Shown here: positions 15,110 through 23,480 of the stretch, in pieces
How the letters are laid out: each line of letters begins with the position of its first letter
Position numbering within the stretch: position 1 is the stretch's first letter
From: a virus
DNA: 31,480 nucleotides
IMG/VR virus record: IMGVR_UViG_3300035456_000038
Coordinates: 1-31,480 of that record
Direction: 5' to 3' (one strand)
Program-made: the position numbers and the translations under genes
The notes under the pieces: generated by a model
What the model was told of the DNA's origin: nothing
The model's input: the letters and a program-made list of their open reading frames with translations, nothing else
Databases searched by the model: none

Positions 15110-16303
15110 CTAGGATGTTAACAACTTCTTCTTATACGCGATCCAGGCGGCGAACATAATCACATCGTCTGTTGTGAGTGTTCCGTTCGTCGGTTTAATT
15201 GTCAGTTCCACTGCAGCAGGATAAGCCGCGAGATCAGCCAGCGCCAATGTACGGGTTACGTGCTGGATGGTTTTGGTTGCGGAATTAGCCATTGCATCGG
15301 TAGCGCCGCCGAAGTCTGCATCGGCATCATAGAGAGCGCCGACCACGTTGTTATAGGCACCAACGGCGAAGGTGGGAAGATCTCCCGCCGATGCGCCGAC
15401 CTTTGCCGCGATGATATGCAGCGTCATATTTGCCGTGATATCCGCATCAGGCGGAATCAATACTTTACTTCCGACAGCAGGGCCCGGAGTAGCGTGGTTA
15501 TTCCAGCGGATGCCTAACCCTTTGGCGGTTACACAATAGCCGCAAGAGACCGCATCCTCACTGACAAATGCCGCCAGAGCAACACCTGCCGAAGAGATCG
15601 ACGGCATGGGAATGGGGATAATTCCCTGTACTGATTTTCCATCCTGATATATTTCCGCAAGTGCGCCTTCTACGTCGGTTTGTGCCGTGAAGGTTCCAGC
15701 GTCGGCAATCGATATAGCCGAGGCAGCATGTGCAGCACTGGCATCGGCTATATGTGTAGCCACATCAGCCTGACGGATTGCCGGTTCGATATCGATCATC
15801 GCATGGGTTGTATCGATGAATTCGGTGATAATTCCGCAGAAAATGTCATTAGTGGTCTGAGCTGTGACATCGACGGATTCATCATCGACCAGGAAAACAT
15901 TGTCTCCCACGTTGGCAATGGTAATGGCTGTGCCCAGCGTGGCTTTAATAAGGCCTCGTCTGCGCACGGGCACTTTAATTGCGCCTAACGCGCCGCTTGT
16001 ATTATCTGCGCGTTCAGTGGCGATGCCCATGAAAATGAGGCCTGCCGTATCTGCACCAGGGAGCGCATAACCGGCGGCGTTAACGCAGACAAATGATCCA
16101 CCGTAAATGCAATCGCCATTGATCACCGGTAATTCAGCTTCGACGCCGTCTTTGTATTCGAGCGCTTTATCAGCTGACAATGTACCTCTTTGTGAAGCGA
16201 ACACCCTGTAGGTAAACTTCCGGATGCCGAAACTCCAGTGGATCAATGCAAACATTACCACCAGAAATAATATCGCTATTGTTAAACCGATTACTGGACT
16301 CAT
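15110..16303 (-). CDS. capsid decoration-like protein with N-terminal membrane segment
   Basis: 397 residues in the slot between the scaffold/protease and the capsid. Residues 1-26 are a strongly hydrophobic span (MSPVIGLTIAILFLVVMFAL), unexpected for a head protein. Residues ~35-175 are a beta-rich domain with short beta turns (GTLSADKALEYKDG, then KVPVRRRGLIKATLG) that resembles phage decoration/cement or DUF2190-type proteins. Residues ~178-220 have the DASAAHAASAISIADAG / DVEGALAEI motif common in phage structural proteins. The C-terminal ~180 residues are another beta domain of unknown type. GGAGG lies nine bases upstream. It could be a capsid-associated protein or a membrane-tethered assembly factor. 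Confidence 0.65.
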   Translation of the reverse strand: MSPVIGLTIAILFLVVMFALIHWSFGIRKFTYRVFASQRGTLSADKALEYKDGVEAELPVINGDCIYGGSFVCVNAAGYALPGADTAGLIFMGIATERADNTSGALGAIKVPVRRRGLIKATLGTAITIANVGDNVFLVDDESVDVTAQTTNDIFCGIITEFIDTTHAMIDIEPAIRQADVATHIADASAAHAASAISIADAGTFTAQTDVEGALAEIYQDGKSVQGIIPIPMPSISSAGVALAAFVSEDAVSCGYCVTAKGLGIRWNNHATPGPAVGSKVLIPPDADITANMTLHIIAAKVGASAGDLPTFAVGAYNNVVGALYDADADFGGATDAMANSATKTIQHVTRTLALADLAAYPAAVELTIKPTNGTLTTDDVIMFAAWIAYKKKLLTS

Positions 16304-16322
16304 CTTTTCTTTCCTCCTTTAA

Positions 16323-16379
16323 TTGTGAAGCGTCACACGTGAAGCGCAAGACACGAACCCCGCTTCACGAGATACGCTA
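16323..16379. repeat. GTGAAGCG-type repeat array
   Basis: Two GTGAAGCG units followed by the inverted CGCTTCACGAGATACGC, between the protease/scaffold gene and the decoration-like gene. The inverted units can pair across a 14-base centre. Confidence 0.7.
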
Positions 16380-16380
16380 T

Positions 16381-16917
16381 TTACTTGTTGTATTTTTTGA
16401 AAGTTTCGTCATCGATCCCCATCATCTTGTTGACTGATTTTTGCAGATCATCTGACACTGCTGTGTTCTGATCTTTAGCCACAACAATTTCAGTTACCGG
16501 AATAACGCTGCCAACAGGCCGTGACAGGACAATCGATTTGAACGACTCCGGATTTTTTTTAGCCAGATCATTGCCCCATTTGGCCAGTTCGTCGGGGCTG
16601 GTCTTGCCTTCTTTGAGCGCCAGAGTTACAAGATCAGTCTGCTCCATATCGGCAATTTTAGTTTTGAGCGCTGCGACTTCCAGCGACAATGTTTTGGCCA
16701 CATCCGCCGGTGCTTTGAGCGATGCGACTATTGCGATAACTTCATCTTTGCCCGCTTCCGTTTTCGCGCCTAAAGCATCCAATACTTCCTTGCAGGCGAT
16801 AACCGGTGTTGCTGTTTCCAGCGTCTTGACTTTATTAATCAGTATTTCCACCGCTTCGTTGACTTTGTCCTCGGCAGCGTCTGCTGCGAGGCCTAATAAT
16901 TTTTTCACTTTATCCAT
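16381..16917 (-). CDS. nested scaffold protein from internal start (gpZ-like)
   Basis: Codon 161 of the protease gene is an ATG preceded by AAAAAGGAGG at an optimal distance (GGAGG at 16930-16926). Initiation here would make a 178-residue, highly helical protein identical to the C-terminal half (MDKVKKLLGLAADAAEDK ... KKYNK), the usual form of a scaffold. In Mu the scaffold gpZ is made in the same way from inside gene I. The perfect internal Shine-Dalgarno is seen; use of the start is inferred. Confidence 0.8.
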   Translation of the reverse strand: MDKVKKLLGLAADAAEDKVNEAVEILINKVKTLETATPVIACKEVLDALGAKTEAGKDEVIAIVASLKAPADVAKTLSLEVAALKTKIADMEQTDLVTLALKEGKTSPDELAKWGNDLAKKNPESFKSIVLSRPVGSVIPVTEIVVAKDQNTAVSDDLQKSVNKMMGIDDETFKKYNK

Positions 16918-17397
16918 GCTGCTTTCCTCCTTTTTCAATTTGTTATTTGATTCATGATTTAACTTTGCTACAATCGGATTCAAATTATTGATCTTCGGTG
17001 TGTTGGTTAGAGCCACGTTGATGAGCTGGATAATTTTACGGTCTCCAGCCCGAAGCGCCATTACCGGTGAAAAATATTTGTATTCCCGATTATCCAAATA
17101 ATCTTTTGCCTTCTTAGTCCAGTCCACCACCGCCCACAGACCATTTTTACCTTTCCACGTCAGATTTTTTATCCATCCTGCTGCCGGGGCCTGAACGTCC
17201 GCCAATGTTTGATGTTCATAATCGACAACCATGTCATTGCCGCGTGCGCTGAATGCGGCAATAATGGCGTTGGCTCCCTGTTCATCAAGATAGGCCGGTT
17301 TATCTCCGTTGATTTCGATCTTACCCTCCGGCAGAACCTGAAACTCTGCAGGCGCTCCGGTCATTTCTTTTAGAACTGCAAAAATAAAATTATCCAT
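16381..17397 (-). CDS. prohead protease with scaffold domain (Mu gpI family)
   Basis: 338 residues. Mu gpI cleaves the scaffold during head maturation. The N-terminal ~150 residues show the I-protein pattern: LPEGKIEINGDKPAYLDEQG, then DMVVDYEHQTL (likely active-site His in a YEHQ motif), then GWIKNLTW, GLWAVVDWT and YKYFSPVMAL followed by LTNTP. A Lys-rich linker leads to the C-terminal half, which is helical and Ala/Lys/Glu-rich like a scaffold (KVNEAVEILINKVKTLE). The start has GAGAGG nine bases upstream. A second in-frame start for the scaffold part is listed separately. Order matches Mu genes F-G-I-T. Confidence 0.92.
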   Translation of the reverse strand: MDNFIFAVLKEMTGAPAEFQVLPEGKIEINGDKPAYLDEQGANAIIAAFSARGNDMVVDYEHQTLADVQAPAAGWIKNLTWKGKNGLWAVVDWTKKAKDYLDNREYKYFSPVMALRAGDRKIIQLINVALTNTPKINNLNPIVAKLNHESNNKLKKEESSMDKVKKLLGLAADAAEDKVNEAVEILINKVKTLETATPVIACKEVLDALGAKTEAGKDEVIAIVASLKAPADVAKTLSLEVAALKTKIADMEQTDLVTLALKEGKTSPDELAKWGNDLAKKNPESFKSIVLSRPVGSVIPVTEIVVAKDQNTAVSDDLQKSVNKMMGIDDETFKKYNK

Positions 17398-17402
17398 TTT
17401 AA

Positions 17403-17846
17403 TTATCCTCTCTGTGACAGGTAGTTTCTCATGCCTTCCTGGAAGACTGCATTAACATCGATTTCATTTACTGCATCAGTTACCCAGGGACGGCCTTTCA
17501 TACCAGCCGTTGATTTGACCGGATGTTTCGCACCCGGCCAGAACATTGCCTTTTTATTTGTCGGGACAATACGCTTGTGATAGATTCCAAAAAGGCCGGT
17601 GCCTTCATGAACAAAGAACGCATAGGGTGCCGTAAAAGACAAAATGCCCTTGAGTCCATCATCCAAAACGCTCGTAGTACGGGAGCGGGCAAGATTGCCT
17701 GAACGCACGGGCGCATCCTTGACTGCCAGGGATTCCAATGTGGCCAACAGGTTAATCATGCCAGCACGATGCGCTCCGCTGAAATCATCTATAAGTTTTT
17801 TCGACAATTGCCCGATGTCAGGTTTTATGGTCGTGATAATATTCAT
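17403..17846 (-). CDS. HK97 gp10-like / virion morphogenesis protein
   Basis: 147 residues with the gp10-like pattern: APVRSGNLARSR, then TAPYAFFVHEGTG, KKAMFWPGAKHPVKSTAGMKGRPWV and a final helix ending GMRNYLSQRG. Such proteins close the tail or connect head and tail. In Mu the equivalent position is gene G (gp31). The start overlaps the portal-MuF stop by four bases (ATGA), giving translational coupling. Confidence 0.88.
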   Translation of the reverse strand: MNIITTIKPDIGQLSKKLIDDFSGAHRAGMINLLATLESLAVKDAPVRSGNLARSRTTSVLDDGLKGILSFTAPYAFFVHEGTGLFGIYHKRIVPTNKKAMFWPGAKHPVKSTAGMKGRPWVTDAVNEIDVNAVFQEGMRNYLSQRG

Positions 17847-20026
17847 GCAGCGCTCCTGATCACATGTTTAATGACAATGCCGCGGCAATGCGGATGATAA
17901 GGCGGCAACAGGCCTTTAGCCGCGATAGTGTCGGCGTTATCAATTGTTGGCGTATTCTCCTGGGCGCTTATCTCGGCGGCATATTCTTCCGGAGTCAATC
18001 CCGTCTGACGGATCATGTTTCCATAAGCTGTGGCGACGCTGATTACTCTGCCGTTCATCTCCGCGCAAAATTCGCATTCCTCTGTCGGTTCGTAAACTTC
18101 CAGTTCGGTTATTCCGGCTTCCTGATATTGCGCAACCGCAGCCCAGTTCTGAATTCTCATCACGCTGGTATCGATAATCCGGCCTACCTGCCAATCTTCC
18201 AGATCCGTAAGTTTCTGTTCGAAAAGGTCGCGGAAGGCTTGAATGTTTTCCGGATCCTGCCTCCCGAATAATCCAGCTCCGTTTTGCAGATAACGTTCAT
18301 TTAAAAAGTTTTTTACTGCGCCCACCGCATCCGGATTCTGTATCCACTTAGAGATATAAAAATTATCGATGTTGGCCAAGAAGTTCATGGCGCGGGTATC
18401 CGGGCCACCGAAGCCTATCAATGCAGTAGGGTTGCTAAAGGCATTATATATTTCAGCGATGGTTGCACCGCTTATTGCTACTGCGCCGAAAGACGTTCCG
18501 AGAATATTTTGCACTGCGGCGGTGAATTCAACCTCCGATGGCATTACTCGCTGCTGTTTTAAATATGTTTCTATTTCATCTAATGCACCGGCGCGGGCAT
18601 CTTGCAGGGAGGGTCTGATGCTTTCCATATAGGCCGCAATCCAATCATCAATCGATTGTCCGGGTCGTAAAGGCTTATCGGCGGCAGCAATCGTTATTGT
18701 CCTTTTGCTCCGATGTTTATTTTTTGCAGGAAGAAAATTGCCAAAAGGTTGAGACTTTGACGGCGACAGAACGGTTTCGCCTTTTTTAGGCAGCGGGATT
18801 TTAAAACGTTCAGATACATGCTCTGCGGAGATCGGTTGCCCTATATCGGATGCTCCCTTGTAAACCTCAATCAGCGTTTTTAAATCTTCTTCGCGCTGAT
18901 ACAAAATATTAAACCAGGGCAGCGGCTTATCCCAGCCGAAGTTGTAGCCAACCAGTGGGCGGATGATTTGATACCGGACGGTTTTGGAAAGTGATTCCGA
19001 GTCCGCCTTAATCAGATCATGCCGCACTTTATCTTGTGCAGCTTCATTACCCAGTTTGCCCGGCGTGCCTTCTGTTGTTGCCGTCTGGCCGAGAATGGCC
19101 TTGGACATCTGCTTGTCACAGAAAGTAGCCAGGGTTTCATAAACATTGTTCGTGCCGGTATTTTTGACTGCTTCGACAAATTCGATTTCCGTATTTTTGG
19201 AGATGATCCCGGCGGCGTCTGATCCCAGGGATTGAATGGCGGCGATGAGCGCATCTTTATCGGACGTGCTCGCGCCGGAGTCGTAACGGCCCAGCCGCAG
19301 CGGCATGCCGAAGATTTCAGCAAAGGCAACCCAATCCTTGATGCCGTAATTTTTAAAGAGGTACATCCACGCGCAAACGCGCAGCAGACCGGCGCGGGTA
19401 TCATAACCGGAACGGGCTTTATAGCGATGGTAAACCAGTTTGAAGGGAGGCATTATCTCGCCATTGAACGGTTCGGCTTCCGTCAGTATCCTCGGAGCCT
19501 CTACGCTCTTTGCCCATACATTGATCGAGCCGCGCTCATAAAAGACAGCCTTCTTGGCGTGTATCCAGCTAATACCGCCGATGACAGCCTTGCCTCCGGT
19601 TGTATCCCAGAGAATTTCGCAAAGAGAATAACCCTTGCCGATGGCATCGAGCATGTCGAGCATTGCGTCGTCAAAGTTCTCCAGATTAAAAAGACAATCG
19701 GCGACAAAATCTCTAATCTTTTTACTTTCGGCGCTTTCATCCCAGGGAGCAATTTCATAATCCAGACCCTGAACGGCATTTTTGCGGGTCTGCAATTCTG
19801 AAAAGAGATGTGTATCTTTTTCTTCCATCTCTTCAAACAATTCTGCCTGGCGCAATACATCTCCGGTATCCGCTTCTTTAAAAATAGTGGACAGGCGTTG
19901 CGGTGTAAGCCCGCCTGAAGGATAATTGGACATTCGGTCCCGGACTGTGGTTACAGCTATCTCGCGGGTTTCCGGTTTAGATTTTACCTGAACTTCCCGG
20001 CCAAATTGATCAAAAAGAATACTCAT
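17843..20026 (-). CDS. portal protein fused to MuF-like head protein
   Basis: 727 residues in one open frame. Residues 1-~430 are a DUF935 (Mu gp29) portal, the 12-mer at the DNA entry vertex: TPQRLSTIFKEADTGDVLRQ, SELQTRKNAVQGLDYEI, IGKGYSLCEILW, KNYGIKDWVAFAEIFGMPLR, then KAILGQTATTEG. Residues ~500-727 match the MuF (gp30) minor head protein, which enters the head with the DNA: IIDTSVMRIQNWAAVAQY, then CEFCAEMNGRV and the ending PPYHPHCRG with paired Cys/His that may bind metal. In Mu these are two genes. No internal ribosome binding site is obvious at the junction, so this looks like a true fusion. The start overlaps the terminase stop (TAATG). Confidence 0.92.
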   Translation of the reverse strand: MSILFDQFGREVQVKSKPETREIAVTTVRDRMSNYPSGGLTPQRLSTIFKEADTGDVLRQAELFEEMEEKDTHLFSELQTRKNAVQGLDYEIAPWDESAESKKIRDFVADCLFNLENFDDAMLDMLDAIGKGYSLCEILWDTTGGKAVIGGISWIHAKKAVFYERGSINVWAKSVEAPRILTEAEPFNGEIMPPFKLVYHRYKARSGYDTRAGLLRVCAWMYLFKNYGIKDWVAFAEIFGMPLRLGRYDSGASTSDKDALIAAIQSLGSDAAGIISKNTEIEFVEAVKNTGTNNVYETLATFCDKQMSKAILGQTATTEGTPGKLGNEAAQDKVRHDLIKADSESLSKTVRYQIIRPLVGYNFGWDKPLPWFNILYQREEDLKTLIEVYKGASDIGQPISAEHVSERFKIPLPKKGETVLSPSKSQPFGNFLPAKNKHRSKRTITIAAADKPLRPGQSIDDWIAAYMESIRPSLQDARAGALDEIETYLKQQRVMPSEVEFTAAVQNILGTSFGAVAISGATIAEIYNAFSNPTALIGFGGPDTRAMNFLANIDNFYISKWIQNPDAVGAVKNFLNERYLQNGAGLFGRQDPENIQAFRDLFEQKLTDLEDWQVGRIIDTSVMRIQNWAAVAQYQEAGITELEVYEPTEECEFCAEMNGRVISVATAYGNMIRQTGLTPEEYAAEISAQENTPTIDNADTIAAKGLLPPYHPHCRGIVIKHVIRSAA

Positions 20027-21432
20027 TAGTAGGCACCTCTTTGCGAACTATCAACGCGACGCTTTTTAACGCTCGTATATTCAGCCGGACCGCCCGGTGT
20101 CGATGCGGCATGAATGGCCAGCGCCAATGCCCAAAACCGGTCGGCGTGGCCTTCCGCTGAACGCTCGGCAGTAAAACGAATATTGCCTGCCGCGGTTGTT
20201 TCTTTGGTTACTGCGCGCAGATCGGCGCGGACATGCGGGTCATAAGGGATTCGCAGTTTTTTATCTTCCATCTTGCCGCGCACCGGATAAGCCAACGCCT
20301 CTTTGACGTGTGGCGTAAAAGTCACCAGTTCAACTTTATGCTCACCGAATTTCTCCTGAGCATCATCGCCCCAGCCTATTCCCAGACCGGTATAATCGAA
20401 ACATGTGCGGTTAATAATGGGATACCAGGGGAAGAGAACCTTTTCCTGATCCGGTTTTTTCATATTGCGCAAAGTGATTACTTTGCGGGTATAAAGTACG
20501 TCACCCAGGAGTTCCAATATCCACAACACAGTCAGATTCTTCTTGCGGCCGATATCCAGCCCGGCATACAGGCGGCGCGATGTCTGGCTCTCGTATTCCA
20601 TTTCCCATTTGTCATTTCCGGCATATTCGCAACCGGCAATAAGATCGTATTCCAGGAAGGCCAAGGCATCGTCTGCCGGTTGACACATATATTCCTGCTG
20701 GAATGATTCCTCGTCGGCGCAACCGGATTTGACAAAATCAAAATATCGAGTTTCATCCATCCCCTGAATTTCATCATCTTCCGGAAGGGTCTGCTGCAGT
20801 TTATAAAGAAAACCCTGATTGAGAGCATCCTGCAGCGTGACGCGATGCATGCTTATTTTTTTAGGGTTGCCATGTTCGCGTGCCTCGCGGATCAACTGAT
20901 TGAAAAAATTATAACTGCCGCGATGAGTCGAAATGACTTCGAGCGATCCACCCCATGTAATACCGGGGTAGGCTATAGACCATAATTTGCGCGGATCAGG
21001 ATGCAAGGCAAATTCATCGAGCACGCGAGCTCCGCGTTTGCCTGCCTGCGCATCCGGATTAGAACTCATGGAATGAATGCGTTTGCCTGATGCGAAATTA
21101 AGTACATAAGCGGAGATTTTGTTTTTCTCGTCGATGACCTTTTCACCGAGATCTTCCGCCGCTATTTGCAGCATCTGCGCCCACATCTTACAATCTTCGA
21201 TGAAGAGCCGTGCCTGTAGATCATCGCGGCTGGAAACCCATTGATCATTTCTCGCTCCTGCTTCCGCCGTGCGTTCGGTGCAGGCATAAGAAGTACTCCA
21301 GGAGATCCCGATCTGCCGCGCTTTTTCCATCAGTTTCAGGCGTGAGCGATCATCAATCCATAGTTCCTGAAATTTTAGGAAGAGACCTTCTGGATTATCT
21401 GGAATTATTTTGGCGTTTCCTTTGTGTTCCAT
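20026..21432 (-). CDS. large terminase subunit (Mu gp28 family)
   Basis: 468 residues. ATPase and nuclease that packages phage DNA through the portal. ATPase: LMEKARQIGISWS is the Walker A-like region, GARVLDEFALH the Walker B with catalytic Glu, and LEVISTHRG the coupling motif. RNase-H-like nuclease: Asp in YAGLDIGRKKNLTVL, Asp in CFDYTGLGIGWG and the C-terminal Asp in GHADRFWALALAIHA. All three acidic positions are present, so the protein should be active. It overlaps the upstream DUF3486 gene by one base and is followed by the portal fusion, as in Mu. Confidence 0.95.
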   Translation of the reverse strand: MEHKGNAKIIPDNPEGLFLKFQELWIDDRSRLKLMEKARQIGISWSTSYACTERTAEAGARNDQWVSSRDDLQARLFIEDCKMWAQMLQIAAEDLGEKVIDEKNKISAYVLNFASGKRIHSMSSNPDAQAGKRGARVLDEFALHPDPRKLWSIAYPGITWGGSLEVISTHRGSYNFFNQLIREAREHGNPKKISMHRVTLQDALNQGFLYKLQQTLPEDDEIQGMDETRYFDFVKSGCADEESFQQEYMCQPADDALAFLEYDLIAGCEYAGNDKWEMEYESQTSRRLYAGLDIGRKKNLTVLWILELLGDVLYTRKVITLRNMKKPDQEKVLFPWYPIINRTCFDYTGLGIGWGDDAQEKFGEHKVELVTFTPHVKEALAYPVRGKMEDKKLRIPYDPHVRADLRAVTKETTAAGNIRFTAERSAEGHADRFWALALAIHAASTPGGPAEYTSVKKRRVDSSQRGAY

Positions 21433-21959
21433 TATTGAGCCATCTTCAAAACATCTCGGCGAATTTTTTTAAGCGCTTCCGGAGAAACGCCTTCTTTCTT
21501 TGCAGTTTCCGCGGCGCAATCCGCTGCGGCTTCGATTGCTTTTTTCCGTGCCTCTGCCAGCCACTTCTTTTGTGAGACGGAATAGCGGGTGATATCGGCG
21601 ATTGCACGGCCCAGTTTGACAAAATTAATATTTTCCGCGTCGATGTCCTTCATGTCGACGAACACCTTAAATAATTTTTCCTGATACATCCGGACTATGG
21701 CATCGTTCATTTTTCCGGCATCATCGCCGACGCTGTCTGTAAGCGTTACAGCCATATCCGTTGCTGCTTTTACCGCTGCAATCTTGTCTTCAAATTGCTG
21801 GCCATAGCGATGCGCTGTAGATCTTTTAATTTCAAAACCGCGCTCGGCGAACCAGGCTTCATATTGATCGTAATTGCGAAAGCCTTCAGCCAGGAGTTTC
21901 TTTTCAAACTCGGCTTTAATTTCGGGCGGCAATATTGCTATTTGTGAACGCTGGGGCAT
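21432..21959 (-). CDS. DUF3486 protein (Mu gp27), probable small terminase
   Basis: 175 residues, directly upstream of the large terminase and overlapping it by one base. The pattern LPPEIKAEFEKKLLAEGF then AERGFEIKRSTAHRYGQQFE is the helix-turn-helix start of DUF3486 proteins, followed by a long helical domain (MYQEKLFKVFVDMKDID, then KLGRAIADITR). These proteins are thought to be the DNA-recognition (small) terminase subunit of Mu-like phages. AGGTGAG lies upstream at a good distance. Confidence 0.9.
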   Translation of the reverse strand: MPQRSQIAILPPEIKAEFEKKLLAEGFRNYDQYEAWFAERGFEIKRSTAHRYGQQFEDKIAAVKAATDMAVTLTDSVGDDAGKMNDAIVRMYQEKLFKVFVDMKDIDAENINFVKLGRAIADITRYSVSQKKWLAEARKKAIEAAADCAAETAKKEGVSPEALKKIRRDVLKMAQ

Positions 21960-21971
21960 TTTCTCACCTAT

Positions 21972-22036
21972 TGTCCCTCTTCGCTACGTTTCGGGGATAG
22001 TTTGCTTTGGGCTTCTCTATGGAAGCCACAGACTCA
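21972..22036 (-). repeat. two-hairpin dispersed repeat, copy F
   Basis: Minus-strand reading starts in the TGA stop of the 102-residue gene (TGAGTCTGTGG), has a hairpin with GGCTTC/GAAGCC arms, then AAAGCAAACTATCCC and a weak second hairpin. It is the most diverged full copy (core CAAAC instead of CGAAT) and has the same orientation as copy E, after a gene rather than before one. Confidence 0.65.
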
Positions 22037-22342
22037 CTGCCATTTAGCCGGGCGGGCGATGCCCGGATCACAATCTACGGTATATTCGGCCACATCAATG
22101 CCGTAACGGCCAATCTTCGCAAACCATTGCGGCCGGTTTTTTTCTATGGTGATTAACTTGCGCTCGGCCAGATAATCCAGCACCCGGCGAATTTCCAGCT
22201 CCGTTGCATCGGGCATTACATCCAGCATTACGGTCCTGATTAATAATTCCGATAATCCAACTTCCTGCGCCTCACGCAGAGCAAACAGAACCAGCCAGCG
22301 CATTTCTTCCCGTCGTGCTTTTTCCATATTTAGACTATTCAT
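22034..22342 (-). CDS. Mu gp26-like winged-helix protein
   Basis: 102 residues, helical N-terminus (RREEMRWLVLFALREAQEVG) followed by a winged-helix-like part (ELEIRRVLDYLAERKLITIEK) and a beta end (GRYGIDVAEYTVDCDPGI). Proteins of this kind lie between DUF2730 and DUF3486 genes in Mu-like prophages; the fold suggests DNA binding, perhaps with the terminase. It overlaps the upstream gene by eight bases and has AGAGGG upstream. The stop codon falls in a dispersed repeat. Confidence 0.8.
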   Translation of the reverse strand: MNSLNMEKARREEMRWLVLFALREAQEVGLSELLIRTVMLDVMPDATELEIRRVLDYLAERKLITIEKNRPQWFAKIGRYGIDVAEYTVDCDPGIARPAKWQ

Positions 22343-22664
22343 GTTTTTTCCCTCTGCCCTGTAAGGCTTCCACGACCAGGTCGCGGAGTTTGTCGAGTTT
22401 CGTATTTATGTTTAAATCGAACCTTATGAAATCCTCCCTGCGCACATAAAGCAGCGGCAGGTCGGTTTTAAGCTGATTCAATTCTTTTGATAATTCCTGA
22501 CATTCCGTGGAGACGGCCTTAATGCCTTTGATCTTTTCATCGATCTTATCCTCCAGCGAATGCATCGAACTGCTGAACATTACTTTAAAGAGAAGCGCCA
22601 TCAGGCCGCCCCAAGCAGCCACCACACCCAAAAGTGCTAAGAATAATTGCCAGTGCTCGTTCAA
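22335..22664 (-). CDS. DUF2730-type membrane-anchored coiled-coil protein
   Basis: 109 residues from a TTG start one base after the upstream stop, with AAGGAG ten bases before it; the longer ATG frame to 22718 would overlap the zinc-finger gene by 53 bases and lacks this site. One membrane span (LFLALLGVVAAWGGLMALLF) is followed by a coiled coil (SLEDKIDEKIKGI, then LSKELNQLKTDL). The family is conserved in Mu-like phages next to gp26/27; its role is unknown. Confidence 0.75.
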   Translation of the reverse strand: MNEHWQLFLALLGVVAAWGGLMALLFKVMFSSSMHSLEDKIDEKIKGIKAVSTECQELSKELNQLKTDLPLLYVRREDFIRFDLNINTKLDKLRDLVVEALQGRGKKHE

Positions 22665-22665
22665 T

Positions 22666-22890
22666 CTATTCCGTCTCCTTTTCCGCTTTAGTCTGACAAC
22701 CGATGCAGCGCACGGCATTTGGATTTGCCTCTATCCGCGCCCTCGGTATGATTTCATTGCAATTCGTACATCTGCGAACTTCGGTATTTGAATCGGGCAG
22801 AGGCATTTGTTTGCGCTTATTGAATAGCGTCCGCATTGCCGCTGCCTCATAGATTTCCGATACCGCCTGAGCACGATCAAGTTCATCCAT
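22666..22890 (-). CDS. TraR/DksA-type zinc-finger protein
   Basis: 74 residues starting at the ATG that overlaps the upstream stop (TAATG); the longer frame to 22992 runs through the neighbour. The N-terminus is a helix (DELDRAQAVSEIYEAAAM) and the C-terminus has the four-cysteine finger CTNCNEIIPRARIEA...RCIGCQ. Short TraR-like proteins bind the RNA polymerase secondary channel like DksA. Phage copies are common next to late genes and may tune host or phage transcription. Confidence 0.9.
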   Translation of the reverse strand: MDELDRAQAVSEIYEAAAMRTLFNKRKQMPLPDSNTEVRRCTNCNEIIPRARIEANPNAVRCIGCQTKAEKETE

Positions 22891-23459
22891 TACCAGCGAT
22901 ACTCCAGATTCAGCATTGCCCGGCCATCGCCCGTAGTTGTTACCTCGCCATAAAGGCCAACATGAATTGCGCCCACACGCAGCACATCCCAACGGGCGTA
23001 AACATCCGCTTCGGTTTTGTCCGATCCGGCAGAGCTAAATCCCCAGCGCAATCCCACCGCGCGTTTGTTTTCCAATGCAAAGAAAGGCAGCGGTTGTTGC
23101 TTGTCGATGATTTCCGTTTTGCCTTCGCCATCAACAATAGTCATCATGGCCGCTACGTCGGTTATCCCTTCATAAGGCGGAATTTCCGCGGCATAGGTGA
23201 TTTGCTTTGTCTTGTCGTTGGCCGTTGCCTCTGGAAGTTTCAATTTTTTTGAGACAGTTTTTTTATCGATAGTTACTATTTTTTTGACCGTTGCTTCGGA
23301 TTTCGGTATTTCCGCCACGGCTTTTATTTCCGGTGCTGTTGTCCATTGTGTTGTCAATAGTTTCGGCAAGTCTACGTAGCAGCCGCGGATGGCGGCTATA
23401 ACTGCCAGCAGCACCAGAACAATTATAATGCCTACGATAATTTTTATTTTTGTTGTCAT
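22890..23459 (-). CDS. membrane-anchored periplasmic protein in the lysis region
   Basis: 189 residues from an ATG with GAGGGG four bases upstream. An N-terminal membrane span (IKIIVGIIIVLVLLAVIAAI) is followed by a Lys/Thr/Val-rich periplasmic part and a C-terminal beta domain (AVGLRWGFSSAG, then DVYARWDVLRVGAIHVGLYG). It sits directly after the transglycosylase where Mu-like phages often carry spanin (Rz-like) genes, but the beta-rich C-terminus is not the coiled coil of a typical Rz. It may be an unusual lysis accessory protein or a phage-encoded envelope protein; neither is shown. Confidence 0.7.
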   Translation of the reverse strand: MTTKIKIIVGIIIVLVLLAVIAAIRGCYVDLPKLLTTQWTTAPEIKAVAEIPKSEATVKKIVTIDKKTVSKKLKLPEATANDKTKQITYAAEIPPYEGITDVAAMMTIVDGEGKTEIIDKQQPLPFFALENKRAVGLRWGFSSAGSDKTEADVYARWDVLRVGAIHVGLYGEVTTTGDGRAMLNLEYRW

Positions 23460-23480
23460 ATTTCCCCTCTTCACTTTTTA

